A stretch of 64,000 nt of DNA, taken from assembly GCF_048269565.1 (NCBI RefSeq), contig NZ_JBLXIK010000008.1, forward strand, positions 35,277 to 99,276. Direction: 5' to 3'. Made by a program: the position numbers and the translations under genes. The DNA comes from Maricaulis sp048269565 (lineage in GTDB: Bacteria > Pseudomonadota > Alphaproteobacteria > Caulobacterales > Maricaulaceae). The notes beneath the pieces were generated by a model, which was not told the DNA's origin, ran no database searches, and saw only the letters and a list, made by a program, of their open reading frames with translations. Shown here in pieces: positions 1 through 8,325 of this stretch. Position 1 is the first letter of the stretch, and each line of letters begins with the position of its first letter.

Positions 1-309
1 CTGGTGGCCCGCGTCGTCGTTTCGCAGCGGATCAAGGAGGGCACGCTCTTCATGTATCACGCCCAGGAAAAGACGGTGAATGTGCCCGGTTCGCAAATGA
101 CCGGTCAGCGCGGCGGGATCCATAACTCCGTCACGCGCACGACGCTCAAACCGACCCACATGATCGGCGGCTATGCCCAGCAATCCTATGGATTCAACTA
201 TTACGGCACGGTCGGCTCCAATCGCGACGAGTTCGTGATCGTTCGCAAGATGACCAAGATCGACTGGCTTGAAGGCCCGGCGGCAGACGCCATGGAGGCA
301 GCGGAATGA
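1..309 (+). CDS. narG: Respiratory nitrate reductase alpha subunit, C-terminal end (partial)
   Basis: The window opens inside this gene; about 102 codons remain, in the frame that starts at base 1. The fragment, with its VNVPGSQMTGQRGG stretch and a tail reading EFVIVRKMTKIDWLEG, resembles the extreme C-terminus of NarG, the molybdopterin-containing subunit that reduces nitrate to nitrite at the inner face of the membrane. The catalytic and Fe-S regions lie outside the window. Its stop overlaps the narH start (ATGA), as expected for translational coupling. Identity rests on the C-terminal sequence plus the narH-J-I genes that follow. Confidence 0.93.
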   Translation: MVARVVVSQRIKEGTLFMYHAQEKTVNVPGSQMTGQRGGIHNSVTRTTLKPTHMIGGYAQQSYGFNYYGTVGSNRDEFVIVRKMTKIDWLEGPAADAMEAAE

Positions 310-1832
310 AGATTCGTGCGCAAATCGGCAAAGTCCTCAACCTGGACAAATGCATCGGCTGCCACACCTGCTCGGTGACGTGCAAGAATGTGTGGACCAA
401 TCGCGAGGGCGTTGAATACGCCTGGTTCAACAATGTCGAGACCAAGCCCGGCATCGGCTATCCCAAGGACTGGGAGAACCAGAAGCGCTGGAATGGCGGC
501 TGGACCCGCGCCAGCAATGGCTCGCTACGACCGAAAATGGGCTCGAAATGGCGGATACTGGCGAAGATTTTCGCCAATCCGGATCTGCCGGAAATCGATG
601 ATTACTACGAGCCCTTCACCTTCGATTACACCCATCTCCAGCGCGCCGGCGAGAGCGAGGCCTTTCCGACAGCGCGGCCGCGCTCGTTGATCTCCGGCGA
701 GCGGATCGAGAAGATCGAATGGGGCCCCAACTGGGAGGAAATCCTCGGCGGTGAATTCTCCAAGCGCTCGCAGGACGCCAATTTCGAAGGCATCCAGAAA
801 GCGATGTATGGCGAGTTCGAAAACACCTTCATGATGTACCTGCCGCGCCTGTGCGAGCACTGCCTCAACCCGGCCTGTGCGGCAGCCTGTCCGTCGGGTG
901 CTATCTACAAGCGCGAGGAAGACGGCATTGTCCTGATCGATCAGGAAAAATGCCGCGGCTGGCGCATGTGCGTCTCCGGCTGCCCCTACAAGAAGATCTA
1001 TTTCAACTGGTCGAGCGGCAAGTCGGAGAAATGTACCTTCTGCTATCCGCGTATCGAAGCCGGTCAGCCGACCGTGTGTTCGGAAACCTGCGTCGGGCGC
1101 ATCCGCTATCTCGGTGTGGTGCTCTATGACGCTGACAAGATCGAGGCCGCGGCTTCTGTGCCGGACGAGAAGGACCTCTACCAGGCCCAGCTCGACATGT
1201 TCCTTGATCCACATGATCCGGAAGTGCAGGCCCAGGCCCGCCGCGATGGCGTGCCGGAAGCCTGGCTGGAAGCCGCCAAGCGCTCGCCCGTCTACAAGAT
1301 GGCGATGGACTGGAAGATCGCTTTCCCGCTCCACCCTGAATACCGCACCCTGCCGATGGTCTGGTATGTGCCGCCACTCTCGCCGATCAATTCGGCAGCC
1401 GAGGCCGGCGCGATCAATATCGAGAACGGCATGCCGGACGTGCGCTCCCTGCGCATCCCGCTGCGTTATCTAGCCAATCTGCTCACCGCCGGTGACGAGG
1501 CACCGATTGCCTCCGGCCTGGAGCGCATGCTCGCCATGCGCGCCTATATGCGGGCCAAGACGGTCGATGGCGTCATCGACGAGACTATTCCGCAGCGGGT
1601 CGGCCTCACCAAGGATCTGATCGAGGACATGTATCAGATCATGGCGATTGCCAATTACGAGGACCGTTTCGTCATCCCGACGACGCACCGCGAATGGGCC
1701 GAGGATGCCTATGACCTGCGCGGCGAGTGCGGCTTCAGCTTCGGCAATGGCTGTTCGGACGGTTCCACCGTCGGTTCGCTGTTCGGCAAGGGCAAATCCA
1801 ACAAACCGATAACACCGATGGAGAAGGCGTGA
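306..1832 (+). CDS. narH: Respiratory nitrate reductase beta subunit (Fe-S)
   Basis: A 508-residue iron-sulfur subunit that passes electrons from NarI haem to NarG. Four cysteine clusters are visible: CIGCHTCSVTCKN near residue 16, CEHCLNPACAAACP near 183, CRGWRMCVSGCP near 217, and CTFC with later cysteines near 243. The Trp in CRGWRMC, where a Cys would otherwise sit, is the known NarH signature for one 3Fe-4S centre alongside three 4Fe-4S centres. Length is close to the usual 510-520 residues. It starts inside the narG stop and ends at a TGATG junction with narJ, so the operon is tightly coupled. It is a cytoplasmic, membrane-associated part of NarGHI. Confidence 0.97.
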   Translation: MKIRAQIGKVLNLDKCIGCHTCSVTCKNVWTNREGVEYAWFNNVETKPGIGYPKDWENQKRWNGGWTRASNGSLRPKMGSKWRILAKIFANPDLPEIDDYYEPFTFDYTHLQRAGESEAFPTARPRSLISGERIEKIEWGPNWEEILGGEFSKRSQDANFEGIQKAMYGEFENTFMMYLPRLCEHCLNPACAAACPSGAIYKREEDGIVLIDQEKCRGWRMCVSGCPYKKIYFNWSSGKSEKCTFCYPRIEAGQPTVCSETCVGRIRYLGVVLYDADKIEAAASVPDEKDLYQAQLDMFLDPHDPEVQAQARRDGVPEAWLEAAKRSPVYKMAMDWKIAFPLHPEYRTLPMVWYVPPLSPINSAAEAGAINIENGMPDVRSLRIPLRYLANLLTAGDEAPIASGLERMLAMRAYMRAKTVDGVIDETIPQRVGLTKDLIEDMYQIMAIANYEDRFVIPTTHREWAEDAYDLRGECGFSFGNGCSDGSTVGSLFGKGKSNKPITPMEKA

Positions 1833-2524
1833 TGGCCAGGACTTTCAAGGTGATGGCGGCATTGCTGAGTTATCCGGAATCCGAAATCCAGGCTGCCGGC
1901 CCGGAGCTCAAAGGGGTTCTGGCCGAGGAGGCACTGCTCTCCGCCGGACAACAGGCCCGCCTCGGGCATCTGATCGACCAGCTGGAAAGCCGCGACCTCT
2001 ACGATCTGCAGGAGCGCTATGTCGGCCTGTTTGACCGATCGCGGACGCTGTCGCTGCACCTGTTCGAGCATGTGCATGGCGAGAGCCGGGCGCGCGGACA
2101 GGCGATGGTCGATCTGCAGAATGTCTATGGCGAGCATGGTCTCGAGATCAACGCGAAGGAATTGCCGGACTTTCTGCCGCTCTTCCTGGAATTCCTCTCG
2201 ATCCTGCCCCTCGACGAGGCCCGCTCGCTGCTCGGTGAAACCTCGCATGTGCTCGAGGCGCTGCGGGATCGCCTGCGCAAGCGCAAGAGCATCTATGCCG
2301 CCGTCTTCCGCTCACTGCTGACGCTGGCGCAAGTCGACGCCAATGCCGATCAGCCTGAAATCCAGACCGAGGACGAAGAACCGGATGATCTCGAGGCCCT
2401 CGACAAGGCCTGGGCCGAGGAGCCCGTCACCTTCGGGCCCGGCGAGGCCGGCTGCAATGTCGCCGAGAAAATGCTCGAGAAAATGAACCTGCCGGCCGCG
2501 CCAGCGGCCCCGGCGCGTGGTTAG
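1832..2524 (+). CDS. narJ: Nitrate reductase assembly chaperone NarJ (delta subunit)
   Basis: A 230-residue TorD/NarJ-type chaperone that binds apo-NarG and supports molybdenum cofactor insertion; it is not part of the final enzyme. The N-terminus (FKVMAALLSYPESE) and the YVGLFDRSRTLSLHLFEHVHGESRARGQAMVDL segment, cited here as two parts around FDRSRTLSLHLFEH, are typical of the family. The ATG at 1832 is chosen because it overlaps the narH TGA (TGATG). An in-frame start further upstream would lie well inside narH. The C-terminal third is acidic (EDEEPDDLEALDKAWAEE). It sits between narH and narI as in most nar operons. Confidence 0.95.
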   Translation: MARTFKVMAALLSYPESEIQAAGPELKGVLAEEALLSAGQQARLGHLIDQLESRDLYDLQERYVGLFDRSRTLSLHLFEHVHGESRARGQAMVDLQNVYGEHGLEINAKELPDFLPLFLEFLSILPLDEARSLLGETSHVLEALRDRLRKRKSIYAAVFRSLLTLAQVDANADQPEIQTEDEEPDDLEALDKAWAEEPVTFGPGEAGCNVAEKMLEKMNLPAAPAAPARG

Positions 2525-2536
2525 GGAGAGACCCAG

Positions 2537-3241
2537 ATGAGTGAATATCTCAACACAGCCCTGTTCGGGATCTACCCCTATATCGCGCTGTCCGTGCTCG
2601 CGATCGGCTCCATTGTCCGCTATGACCGCGAGCCCTATTCCTGGAAAGCCGGCTCAAGCCAGCTGCTGCGCCGGCGGCAATTGGTGCTCGGCTCGGTGCT
2701 GTTCCATCTCGGGGTTCTGGTGGTCTTCTTCGGCCATCTGGTCGGCCTTTTGACCCCGATCGCGGTGTTCGACGCACTCGGCATTCCGCACGGCGCCAAA
2801 CAGGTGCTGGCCGTGGTTGCCGGCGGTGTCGCCGGATTCCTCGCCCTGGTCGGTGCGACCCTGCTGATGCATCGCCGTTTTGCCGATCCGCGGATCCGGA
2901 AGCATTCCAGCTTTGCCGACAATGCGATCCTGACCCTGCTCTACGTCCAGCTCCTGCTTGGGCTCGGCACGATCTTCATTTCGGTCCAGCATCTTGATGG
3001 CCATGAAATGGTGACCTTCATGAACTGGGCCCAGGGCATATTCACCTTCGACTTCCGGGCCTCGAGCTACATCATCGACGCCCACTGGATCTTCAAGACC
3101 CATATCCTGCTCGGGCTGACGATCTTCCTCGTTTTTCCCTTCACCCGCCTGGTGCACATGTTCAGCGCACCGGTGCGCTATATCTTCCGCCAGGGCTATC
3201 AGGTTGTGCGCCGCAAGCCCGTTCCCGGAGCTGAAAAATGA
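2537..3241 (+). CDS. narI: Respiratory nitrate reductase gamma subunit (cytochrome b)
   Basis: A 234-residue integral membrane protein with about five hydrophobic helices. It is the diheme cytochrome b that oxidises quinol and anchors NarGH. Histidines fit for haem ligation occur in the VLFHLGVLVVFFGH helix and late in the protein (HILLGLTIFLVFPFTRLVH). A purine-rich GGGAGAG lies just before the ATG. The stop overlaps the next gene's start (ATGA), so the downstream isomerase belongs to the same transcript. Confidence 0.96.
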   Translation: MSEYLNTALFGIYPYIALSVLAIGSIVRYDREPYSWKAGSSQLLRRRQLVLGSVLFHLGVLVVFFGHLVGLLTPIAVFDALGIPHGAKQVLAVVAGGVAGFLALVGATLLMHRRFADPRIRKHSSFADNAILTLLYVQLLLGLGTIFISVQHLDGHEMVTFMNWAQGIFTFDFRASSYIIDAHWIFKTHILLGLTIFLVFPFTRLVHMFSAPVRYIFRQGYQVVRRKPVPGAEK

Positions 3242-4068
3242 CCGGACATTCGATCATCACCCCCAAGGCACCAACGCCGGAAGTCTCGGTCAATGGCGTC
3301 GTCATCCCAGCCAAGGCCATCGCGGCCGAGACCCAGCACCATCCGGCCCGCCGGCCGGAAGCCGCCTGGCAGGCCGCCGCCGAGGCCCTCGCCATCCGCG
3401 AAGCGCTGTTGCAGGCCGCGAGGGCCCGCGGCGTGACGGCCCCGCCCGCCACCGAGACCGAGCCGGTCAGGGAGGTCGAGGAAGATGCCCTGATCCAGGC
3501 CTTCGTCGACCAGCAGGTGACTACGCCCGACCCGGACGAGGAGTCCTGCCGGCGCTATTTCAGCAATAATCGCGACAAGCTGCGCGCGCCCGATCTTTAT
3601 GAGCCGGCGCATATCCTGCTGCAGGCCAGCAAGGAGGATAGCGACGGCTATGAGCGCGCCCGGCTGGAGGCGCAAACCCTGGTCGAACATCTGCAAAAGC
3701 GCCCGGACGATTTTGACCGCATCGCCCGCGACCGCTCCGACTGTTCCTCCGCCAGTGATGGCGGCCGGCTCGGTCAGGTGACGCGCGGCCAGACGACGCC
3801 GGCCTTCGAGGCGGCAATGATGAAGCTGCGGCCCGGCGAGATGACCGGTGAAGCGGTCGAGACGCCCTATGGCTTTCACATTATCCGGCTGGACCATCTG
3901 GTGCGCGGTGAGGTGCCGGAATTCGAACTGGCCCGGCCGCTGGTCGAGGAGTTCCTGCGCGATGCCAGCTGGCGCCGCGCCGTGGCCCAGTTCGTGTCGC
4001 TGGTCGTCGGCGAGGCGAAGATTTCCGGCATCGAGATACGCGGAGCCACTTCGCCCCTCGTGCAGTGA
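3238..4068 (+). CDS. PpiC/parvulin-type peptidyl-prolyl cis-trans isomerase of the nar operon
   Basis: A 276-residue protein with a parvulin rotamase domain in roughly residues 120-230 (EPAHILLQA..., RDRSDCSSASDGGRLGQ, GEMTGEAVETPYGFHIIRLD). There is no signal peptide, so a cytoplasmic role is likely, unlike the periplasmic SurA/PpiD proteins. NifM-like parvulins are known as the last gene of nar operons in several proteobacteria, and here the start overlaps the narI stop by four bases. A role in folding or maturing NarGH is inferred from this position, not shown. The N-terminal ~110 residues are helical and not otherwise recognised. Confidence 0.9.
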   Translation: MTGHSIITPKAPTPEVSVNGVVIPAKAIAAETQHHPARRPEAAWQAAAEALAIREALLQAARARGVTAPPATETEPVREVEEDALIQAFVDQQVTTPDPDEESCRRYFSNNRDKLRAPDLYEPAHILLQASKEDSDGYERARLEAQTLVEHLQKRPDDFDRIARDRSDCSSASDGGRLGQVTRGQTTPAFEAAMMKLRPGEMTGEAVETPYGFHIIRLDHLVRGEVPEFELARPLVEEFLRDASWRRAVAQFVSLVVGEAKISGIEIRGATSPLVQ

Positions 4069-4081
4069 TTGTGAGCTTGAT

Positions 4082-4100
4082 CCGGGTCTGAAGGACCCGG
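4082..4100 (+). other. Short perfect stem-loop between the isomerase gene and the porin gene
   Basis: CCGGGTC (4082-4088) and GACCCGG (4094-4100) form a perfect 7-bp stem with a 5-base loop, in the 50-bp gap after the nar-operon isomerase. No T-run follows, so this is not a standard intrinsic terminator. It could protect the 3' end of the nar transcript or slow readthrough into the porin gene. Confidence 0.5.
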
Positions 4101-4118
4101 GCATTGAAAGGAAATGTC

Positions 4119-5324
4119 ATGAGCTGGAATGCTGTCGGCCGCGCCGCCCTGCTGGGCGCGGCGAGCCTGGTTGTGATGGGCGCGGCCTCGCCGGCCCGGG
4201 CCGAGGGCCAATTCCTGGTCAATGCGCGCCTGCGCACCGAGCTGGTCGACCAGGACGGTTTCGCCAATGACGCCACCGCGATCACCCTGCGCACGCGTCT
4301 GGGCTATCAGACCGGCGAGATGGCGGGTTTCACCTTCCTGATCGAGGGCGAGAACGTGCTGCATCTGGTCGATGACTTCAATGATACGGTCAACGGGGCG
4401 GCCGGCTATCCCGTTGTCGCCGATCCGGAAGCAACCGAGCTCAACCGGTTGCAACTCACCTATGGCGGGATCGAGAACACCCGCCTGACGCTCGGGCGCC
4501 AGCGCATTATCCTCGGCGATGCCCGCTATCTCGGCAATGTCGGTTTCCGCCAGAACGAGCAGACATTCGATGCCGTCCTCGCCACAAGCACGGCGATCGA
4601 GGATGTGACCCTGACCTATGCCTATCTGGATCGCGTGCATCGCATTTTCGGCGATGACCACCCGGCCGGCGAATTTGATCTCGATGCGCATGCGCTGACG
4701 GCGGCTTTCACGGTCCCGGCGGGCACCGTCACCGGCTTTGCCATCCTCGCCGAAGTGGAGGACGCGCCCGCCCTTTCCAGCGCGACCTATGGCGTCAACT
4801 GGAGCGGTTCCATCGCCCGGGACGGTCAGCCGACCTTCGGCTACCGGTTCGAATACGCCGCCCAGTCCGATTACGGCAATTCACCCGCCGCCTTCGATCT
4901 CGACATGTTCCGGGCCGAGGCCAGCCTCAGCCAGAACGGTCTGAGCGGTGCGCTCGGGATTGAATCGCTCTCGGGTGATGGCGCGCGCGGTTTCGCCACG
5001 CCGCTGGCGACACTGCATGGCTATCAGGGCTGGGCCGATGTCTTCCTGACGACGCCGGCGGACGGCATTCGCGATATCTATGGCCGGGCCGGCTATGCCT
5101 TCGCCAACCCGCCTTTCGGCTCGGCGCTGCGCGCGAGCATCGTCTTCCATGATTTCGAAACGGAAAATGGCGGCGCCGATCTCGGATCGGAGTTCGATGC
5201 CGTGCTCACCTCACAGCTGAGTGAACATGTCGCCCTGGAGTTCAAGACGGCCCTGTATGATGGCGGCGACAGCACCCTGGCCGACCGCAGCAAGCTCTGG
5301 TTCGCGATCACCTATAGCCGCTAG
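4119..5324 (+). CDS. Outer-membrane beta-barrel, alginate-export-like porin
   Basis: A 401-residue exported protein. The first ~28 residues form a signal peptide (Arg near the N-terminus, AALLGAASLVVMGAASPARA, cleavage before EGQF). The rest alternates polar and aromatic residues as in a barrel and ends in Tyr-Ser-Arg. The pattern LRTRLGYQTG...NRLQLTYGG...LTLGRQRI resembles the Alg_export barrel family, a group of porins for small or anionic solutes. The ATG at 4119 is preferred because AAGGA lies about 6 bases upstream; an in-frame TTG lies at 4104. It follows the nar genes on the same strand. A role in anion or nitrate passage is only a guess from context. Confidence 0.78.
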   Translation: MSWNAVGRAALLGAASLVVMGAASPARAEGQFLVNARLRTELVDQDGFANDATAITLRTRLGYQTGEMAGFTFLIEGENVLHLVDDFNDTVNGAAGYPVVADPEATELNRLQLTYGGIENTRLTLGRQRIILGDARYLGNVGFRQNEQTFDAVLATSTAIEDVTLTYAYLDRVHRIFGDDHPAGEFDLDAHALTAAFTVPAGTVTGFAILAEVEDAPALSSATYGVNWSGSIARDGQPTFGYRFEYAAQSDYGNSPAAFDLDMFRAEASLSQNGLSGALGIESLSGDGARGFATPLATLHGYQGWADVFLTTPADGIRDIYGRAGYAFANPPFGSALRASIVFHDFETENGGADLGSEFDAVLTSQLSEHVALEFKTALYDGGDSTLADRSKLWFAITYSR

Positions 5325-5392
5325 GTGAGCCCCGGAACGCGACAGCCGGACTGTTAGGCCCCCTGTCCTCCTCATTGCCGCGTCTCACCGCA

Positions 5393-6019
5393 ATGGCTAT
5401 GCCTGCTGCCATGTCAGCAGACCTCTTCAGCCCCGCGGTGCAGCACCGCCAGATCGCCGGCGTCGATGAGGCCGGGCGCGGACCGCTTGCCGGGCCGGTC
5501 GTCGCGGCAGCGGTGATACTCGATCCGGGCCGGCCGATTGAAGGCCTGGGGGATTCCAAGGTGATCTCCGGGAAGCGGCGCACGGCACTCGCGCTGCAGA
5601 TCCGGCAATCGGCCTGGGTCGGGGTCGGGATTGCCGAACCGGAGGAGATTGACCGGATCAATATCCTGCAGGCGACGATGACAGCGATGGCGCGGGCCGT
5701 ATCCAATCTGCCGCGCCTTCCGGATCACATCTTGATCGACGGCAATCGCGTCCCCCAAGGCCTGCCGTGCAGCGCGGAGGCGATCATCAAAGGCGATGCC
5801 TCCGAGGCCGCGATCGGCGCCGCCTCGATCATCGCCAAGACGCTGCGTGATGACTTGATGCTGCGCGCGGCGCTGCGTTTTCCCGGATACGGCTTTGAAG
5901 CGCACAAGGGCTATCCCAGCGCCGTCCACCGCAAGGCCCTGATCGCGCTCGGCCCTTGCCCGATTCACCGTTTCAGCTATGCGCCGGTCCGCGCGGCACT
6001 CGAAATGCGCGACGCGTAG
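5393..6019 (+). CDS. rnhB: Ribonuclease HII
   Basis: Removes RNA, including single ribonucleotides, from RNA-DNA hybrids. The hallmark DEAGRGPLAGPV motif lies near residue 22, with further conserved segments GDSKVIS, HILIDGN, AIIKGD and AASIIAK. About 208 residues, normal for the family. Start choice is uncertain: ATG codons at 5393, 5399 and 5411 and a TTG at 5375 are in frame and none has a clear ribosome binding site. The 5411 start (202 aa) would leave a leader length closer to that of other RNase HII proteins. The stop overlaps the first GANTC site of the ccrM control region. Confidence 0.95.
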   Translation: MAMPAAMSADLFSPAVQHRQIAGVDEAGRGPLAGPVVAAAVILDPGRPIEGLGDSKVISGKRRTALALQIRQSAWVGVGIAEPEEIDRINILQATMTAMARAVSNLPRLPDHILIDGNRVPQGLPCSAEAIIKGDASEAAIGAASIIAKTLRDDLMLRAALRFPGYGFEAHKGYPSAVHRKALIALGPCPIHRFSYAPVRAALEMRDA

Positions 6020-6086
6020 AATCGGACTCGCTGCGCAAATCCGGACTCCATGTGGATAACTTGATTCGTACTTAACGACCCGTTAG
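6019..6086 (+). promoter_or_regulatory. ccrM control region: four GANTC sites, a DnaA box and a CtrA-like box
   Basis: Between rnhB and ccrM the sequence shows GANTC at 6019-6023 (GAATC), 6025-6029 (GACTC), 6044-6048 (GACTC) and 6063-6067 (GATTC), against about one per 256 bp by chance. TGTGGATAA at 6051-6059 is the exact complement of the DnaA 9-mer TTATCCACA. TTAA at 6072-6075 and TTAG at 6083-6086, spaced by 7 bp, match the CtrA pattern TTAA-N7-TTAA with one change. In Caulobacter, CtrA activates ccrM and GANTC methylation in the leader affects its timing. The DnaA box adds a third cell-cycle input. Binding is inferred from sequence only. Confidence 0.75.
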
Positions 6087-6137
6087 GCCTGAAGGGCTGA
6101 GAACTGCCCCTCATGCAGACGAGTGGAGTGGTGCGTT

Positions 6138-7217
6138 ATGGTCAAGACCCCGATCGATCAGATTCTCGAGGGCGAGTGCGTCGAAGTGATGAAATCGCTT
6201 CCCGATGCCAGCGTCGATCTCGTCTTCGCCGACCCGCCCTATAATCTCCAGCTCGGCGGCGATCTTCACCGCCCCGACAATTCCAAGGTCGACGCGGTCG
6301 ATAATGACTGGGACCAGATCGGCGGCTTTGACGATTACGACCTCTTCACCTGGCAGTGGATGGAGCAGGCCCGCCGCGTGCTCAAGCCGAACGGCGCCAT
6401 CTGGGTGATTGGCAGCTATCACAATATCTTCCGCGTCGGCGGCATCCTGCAGGATGCCGGCTTCTGGGTGCTCAACGACATCATCTGGCGCAAGACCAAT
6501 CCGATGCCGAATTTCAAGGGCACGCGCTTCACCAATGCGCACGAGACCCTGATCTGGGCCGCCAAGACCAAGGACGGCCGTCCGACTTTCAACTATGCCG
6601 CGATGAAGGCCCTCAATGACGGCGTTCAGATGCGCTCGGACTGGTCCTTGCCGATCTGCTCGGGCGGTGAACGTCTCAAGGGCGATGACGGCAAGAAGGC
6701 GCATCCGACGCAAAAGCCGGAATCCCTGCTGCACCGCGTCCTGCTCTCGACCACCAATCCGGGCGATCTTGTGCTCGACCCCTTCTTCGGAACCGGCACC
6801 ACAGGCGCGGCCGCCAAACGGCTGGGCCGCAATTATATCGGCATCGAGCGCGACCCCGAATATCTCAAGGTCGCCAAGGCCCGCCTGGCGGAAATCCAGC
6901 CGGCCAGCCGCGACGCCATGACCGTGACCCAGTCGCCACGCGCCCAGCCGCGCATTCCGTTCGGCACACTGGTCGAGCGCGGCATGGTGAAGCCGGGCGA
7001 CACGCTGTACTGCCCCAAGGGCCGTTATACCGCGCGGGTTCGCGCCGATGGTTCGATCATTGCCGGCGATCGCGCCGGCTCGATCCACCAGGTCGGGGCC
7101 CAGATCCAGAGCGCCCCCTCGTGCAATGGCTGGACCTATTGGCATATCCGCACCAAGCAGGGCCTCGCCCCGATCGACGTGATGCGGGCCGAAGTTCGCG
7201 CCACCCTGGAAAACTAG
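6138..7217 (+). CDS. ccrM: Cell-cycle-regulated adenine DNA methyltransferase CcrM (GANTC)
   Basis: A 359-residue beta-class N6-adenine methyltransferase; Caulobacter CcrM has about the same length. The catalytic DPPY motif is at residues 32-35 (ADPPYNLQLGGDLHRPDNSKV, given here as its first part DPPYNLQLGG), and the AdoMet-binding DPFFGTGTTG motif follows about 200 residues later. That order defines the beta class. The C-terminal ~90 residues (IPFGTLVERGMVKPGDTLY onward) form the CcrM-specific DNA recognition domain. ATG 6138 is chosen over an in-frame GTG at 6123 to match the family N-terminus. It methylates newly replicated GANTC sites late in the cell cycle. Its stop overlaps that of convergent mutY. 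Confidence 0.97.
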   Translation: MVKTPIDQILEGECVEVMKSLPDASVDLVFADPPYNLQLGGDLHRPDNSKVDAVDNDWDQIGGFDDYDLFTWQWMEQARRVLKPNGAIWVIGSYHNIFRVGGILQDAGFWVLNDIIWRKTNPMPNFKGTRFTNAHETLIWAAKTKDGRPTFNYAAMKALNDGVQMRSDWSLPICSGGERLKGDDGKKAHPTQKPESLLHRVLLSTTNPGDLVLDPFFGTGTTGAAAKRLGRNYIGIERDPEYLKVAKARLAEIQPASRDAMTVTQSPRAQPRIPFGTLVERGMVKPGDTLYCPKGRYTARVRADGSIIAGDRAGSIHQVGAQIQSAPSCNGWTYWHIRTKQGLAPIDVMRAEVRATLEN

Positions 7218-8278
7218 TCCTCGCTGGCGCCCCGGCGCCTTGAGACCACCTTGTGCATCACGCTCGGCAGGGCGTGATCGCCCAATTGCGCGTCGTCGGC
7301 CCAGATGCCCTCCTGTGGCTCCCAGCCCGGTGCCGCCTCGGCCTCGTGCACCGACAGGCGCAATTCGAAATGGGTAAAGACGTGGCGGATCTCGCCGCGA
7401 TCCTCCCATGCTGCGGCGAAGGGCGGCGCGCCTTCGGTGCCCGAATCGCCCCACTCGCTTGAGGGCACTTCCATCATACCGCCCAGCAGGCCCTTGTCGG
7501 CGCGCTGGCGCAGCCAGATCCGCCCGCGTCGCCGCACCAGCCAGGCCGTGCCATGGCGGACCGGGCGGGCGATCTTCTTCAGCTTGCGCGGATAGGCGAG
7601 CATGTCGCCCGCGGCCCGGGCGGCGCAGCCGGGTTGCCATGGACAGGCGGCGCAATCGGGGCTGCGCGGGGTGCAGACGGTGGCGCCGAGATCCATGATC
7701 GCCTGGGCGTAATCGCCGGGCCGGTCCGGATCGGCCAGCGTGGCGGCGAGGCGGCGGATTTCCGGCTTGGCCTTCGGCATCGGCGTTTCGATACGATAAA
7801 AACGGGTCAGGACGCGCTCGACATTGCCGTCGACGACGCTGGCCGGCTTGTCGAAGGCGGCTGCGAGAATGGCGTTGGCCGTGTAGTCGCCGATCCCGGG
7901 AAGCGCCCTCAGGCCCTCCATCTTGTCGGGGAAGCGGCCACCCAGCTCGCTCGCCACCACAATGGCGCAGGCGTGCAGATTGCGGGCGCGGGCGTAATAG
8001 CCCAGCCCGGCCCATTCGCGCATCACATCCTCGCGCGGTGCGGCAGCGAGATCCTCGACCCGTGGCCACAAGGCCAGGAAACGGTGCCAATAGGGCGTCG
8101 CATGCGGCACGGTCGTCTGTTGCAGCATGATTTCCGACAGCCAGACGGCATAGGGATCAGCCACCTGGCCGGCGCGCCGGTCTTCCGGACGTCGTCGCCA
8201 GGGCAGCGACCGGCCCTGGCGGTCATACCAGTCCAGCAGCGCCTCGCGCAGGGCGGCAATTTCCTTCGACTGGTCCAT
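7214..8278 (-). CDS. mutY: A/G-specific adenine glycosylase
   Basis: Removes adenine mispaired with 8-oxoguanine. Visible parts are SEIMLQQT with the catalytic Glu, the helix-hairpin-helix LPGIGDYTANAI followed by VVDGNVERV with the catalytic Asp, the 4Fe-4S loop with spacing C-x6-C-x2-C-x5-C (CTPRSPDCAACPWQPGC), and a C-terminal NUDIX-like domain that reads 8-oxoG (GGMMEVPSSEW). 354 residues from ATG 8278; an upstream in-frame extension to 8350 would overlap the divergent gene and lacks family similarity. Its TAG stop shares the tetranucleotide CTAG (7214-7217) with the ccrM stop, so the two genes converge with a 4-bp overlap. Confidence 0.96.
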   Translation of the reverse strand: MDQSKEIAALREALLDWYDRQGRSLPWRRRPEDRRAGQVADPYAVWLSEIMLQQTTVPHATPYWHRFLALWPRVEDLAAAPREDVMREWAGLGYYARARNLHACAIVVASELGGRFPDKMEGLRALPGIGDYTANAILAAAFDKPASVVDGNVERVLTRFYRIETPMPKAKPEIRRLAATLADPDRPGDYAQAIMDLGATVCTPRSPDCAACPWQPGCAARAAGDMLAYPRKLKKIARPVRHGTAWLVRRRGRIWLRQRADKGLLGGMMEVPSSEWGDSGTEGAPPFAAAWEDRGEIRHVFTHFELRLSVHEAEAAPGWEPQEGIWADDAQLGDHALPSVMHKVVSRRRGASED

Positions 8279-8325
8279 ATGTTCCGTAACTTGCCGCGGC
8301 GCCCTATCGGGGCGAGAATACCAGC

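Noticed and set aside
6111..8090. A ~660-codon open frame on the minus strand across ccrM and part of mutY
   Set aside because: It is the antisense shadow of ccrM and an off-frame reading of mutY; the codon bias in this GC-rich DNA keeps such frames open. Both real genes have full catalytic motifs.
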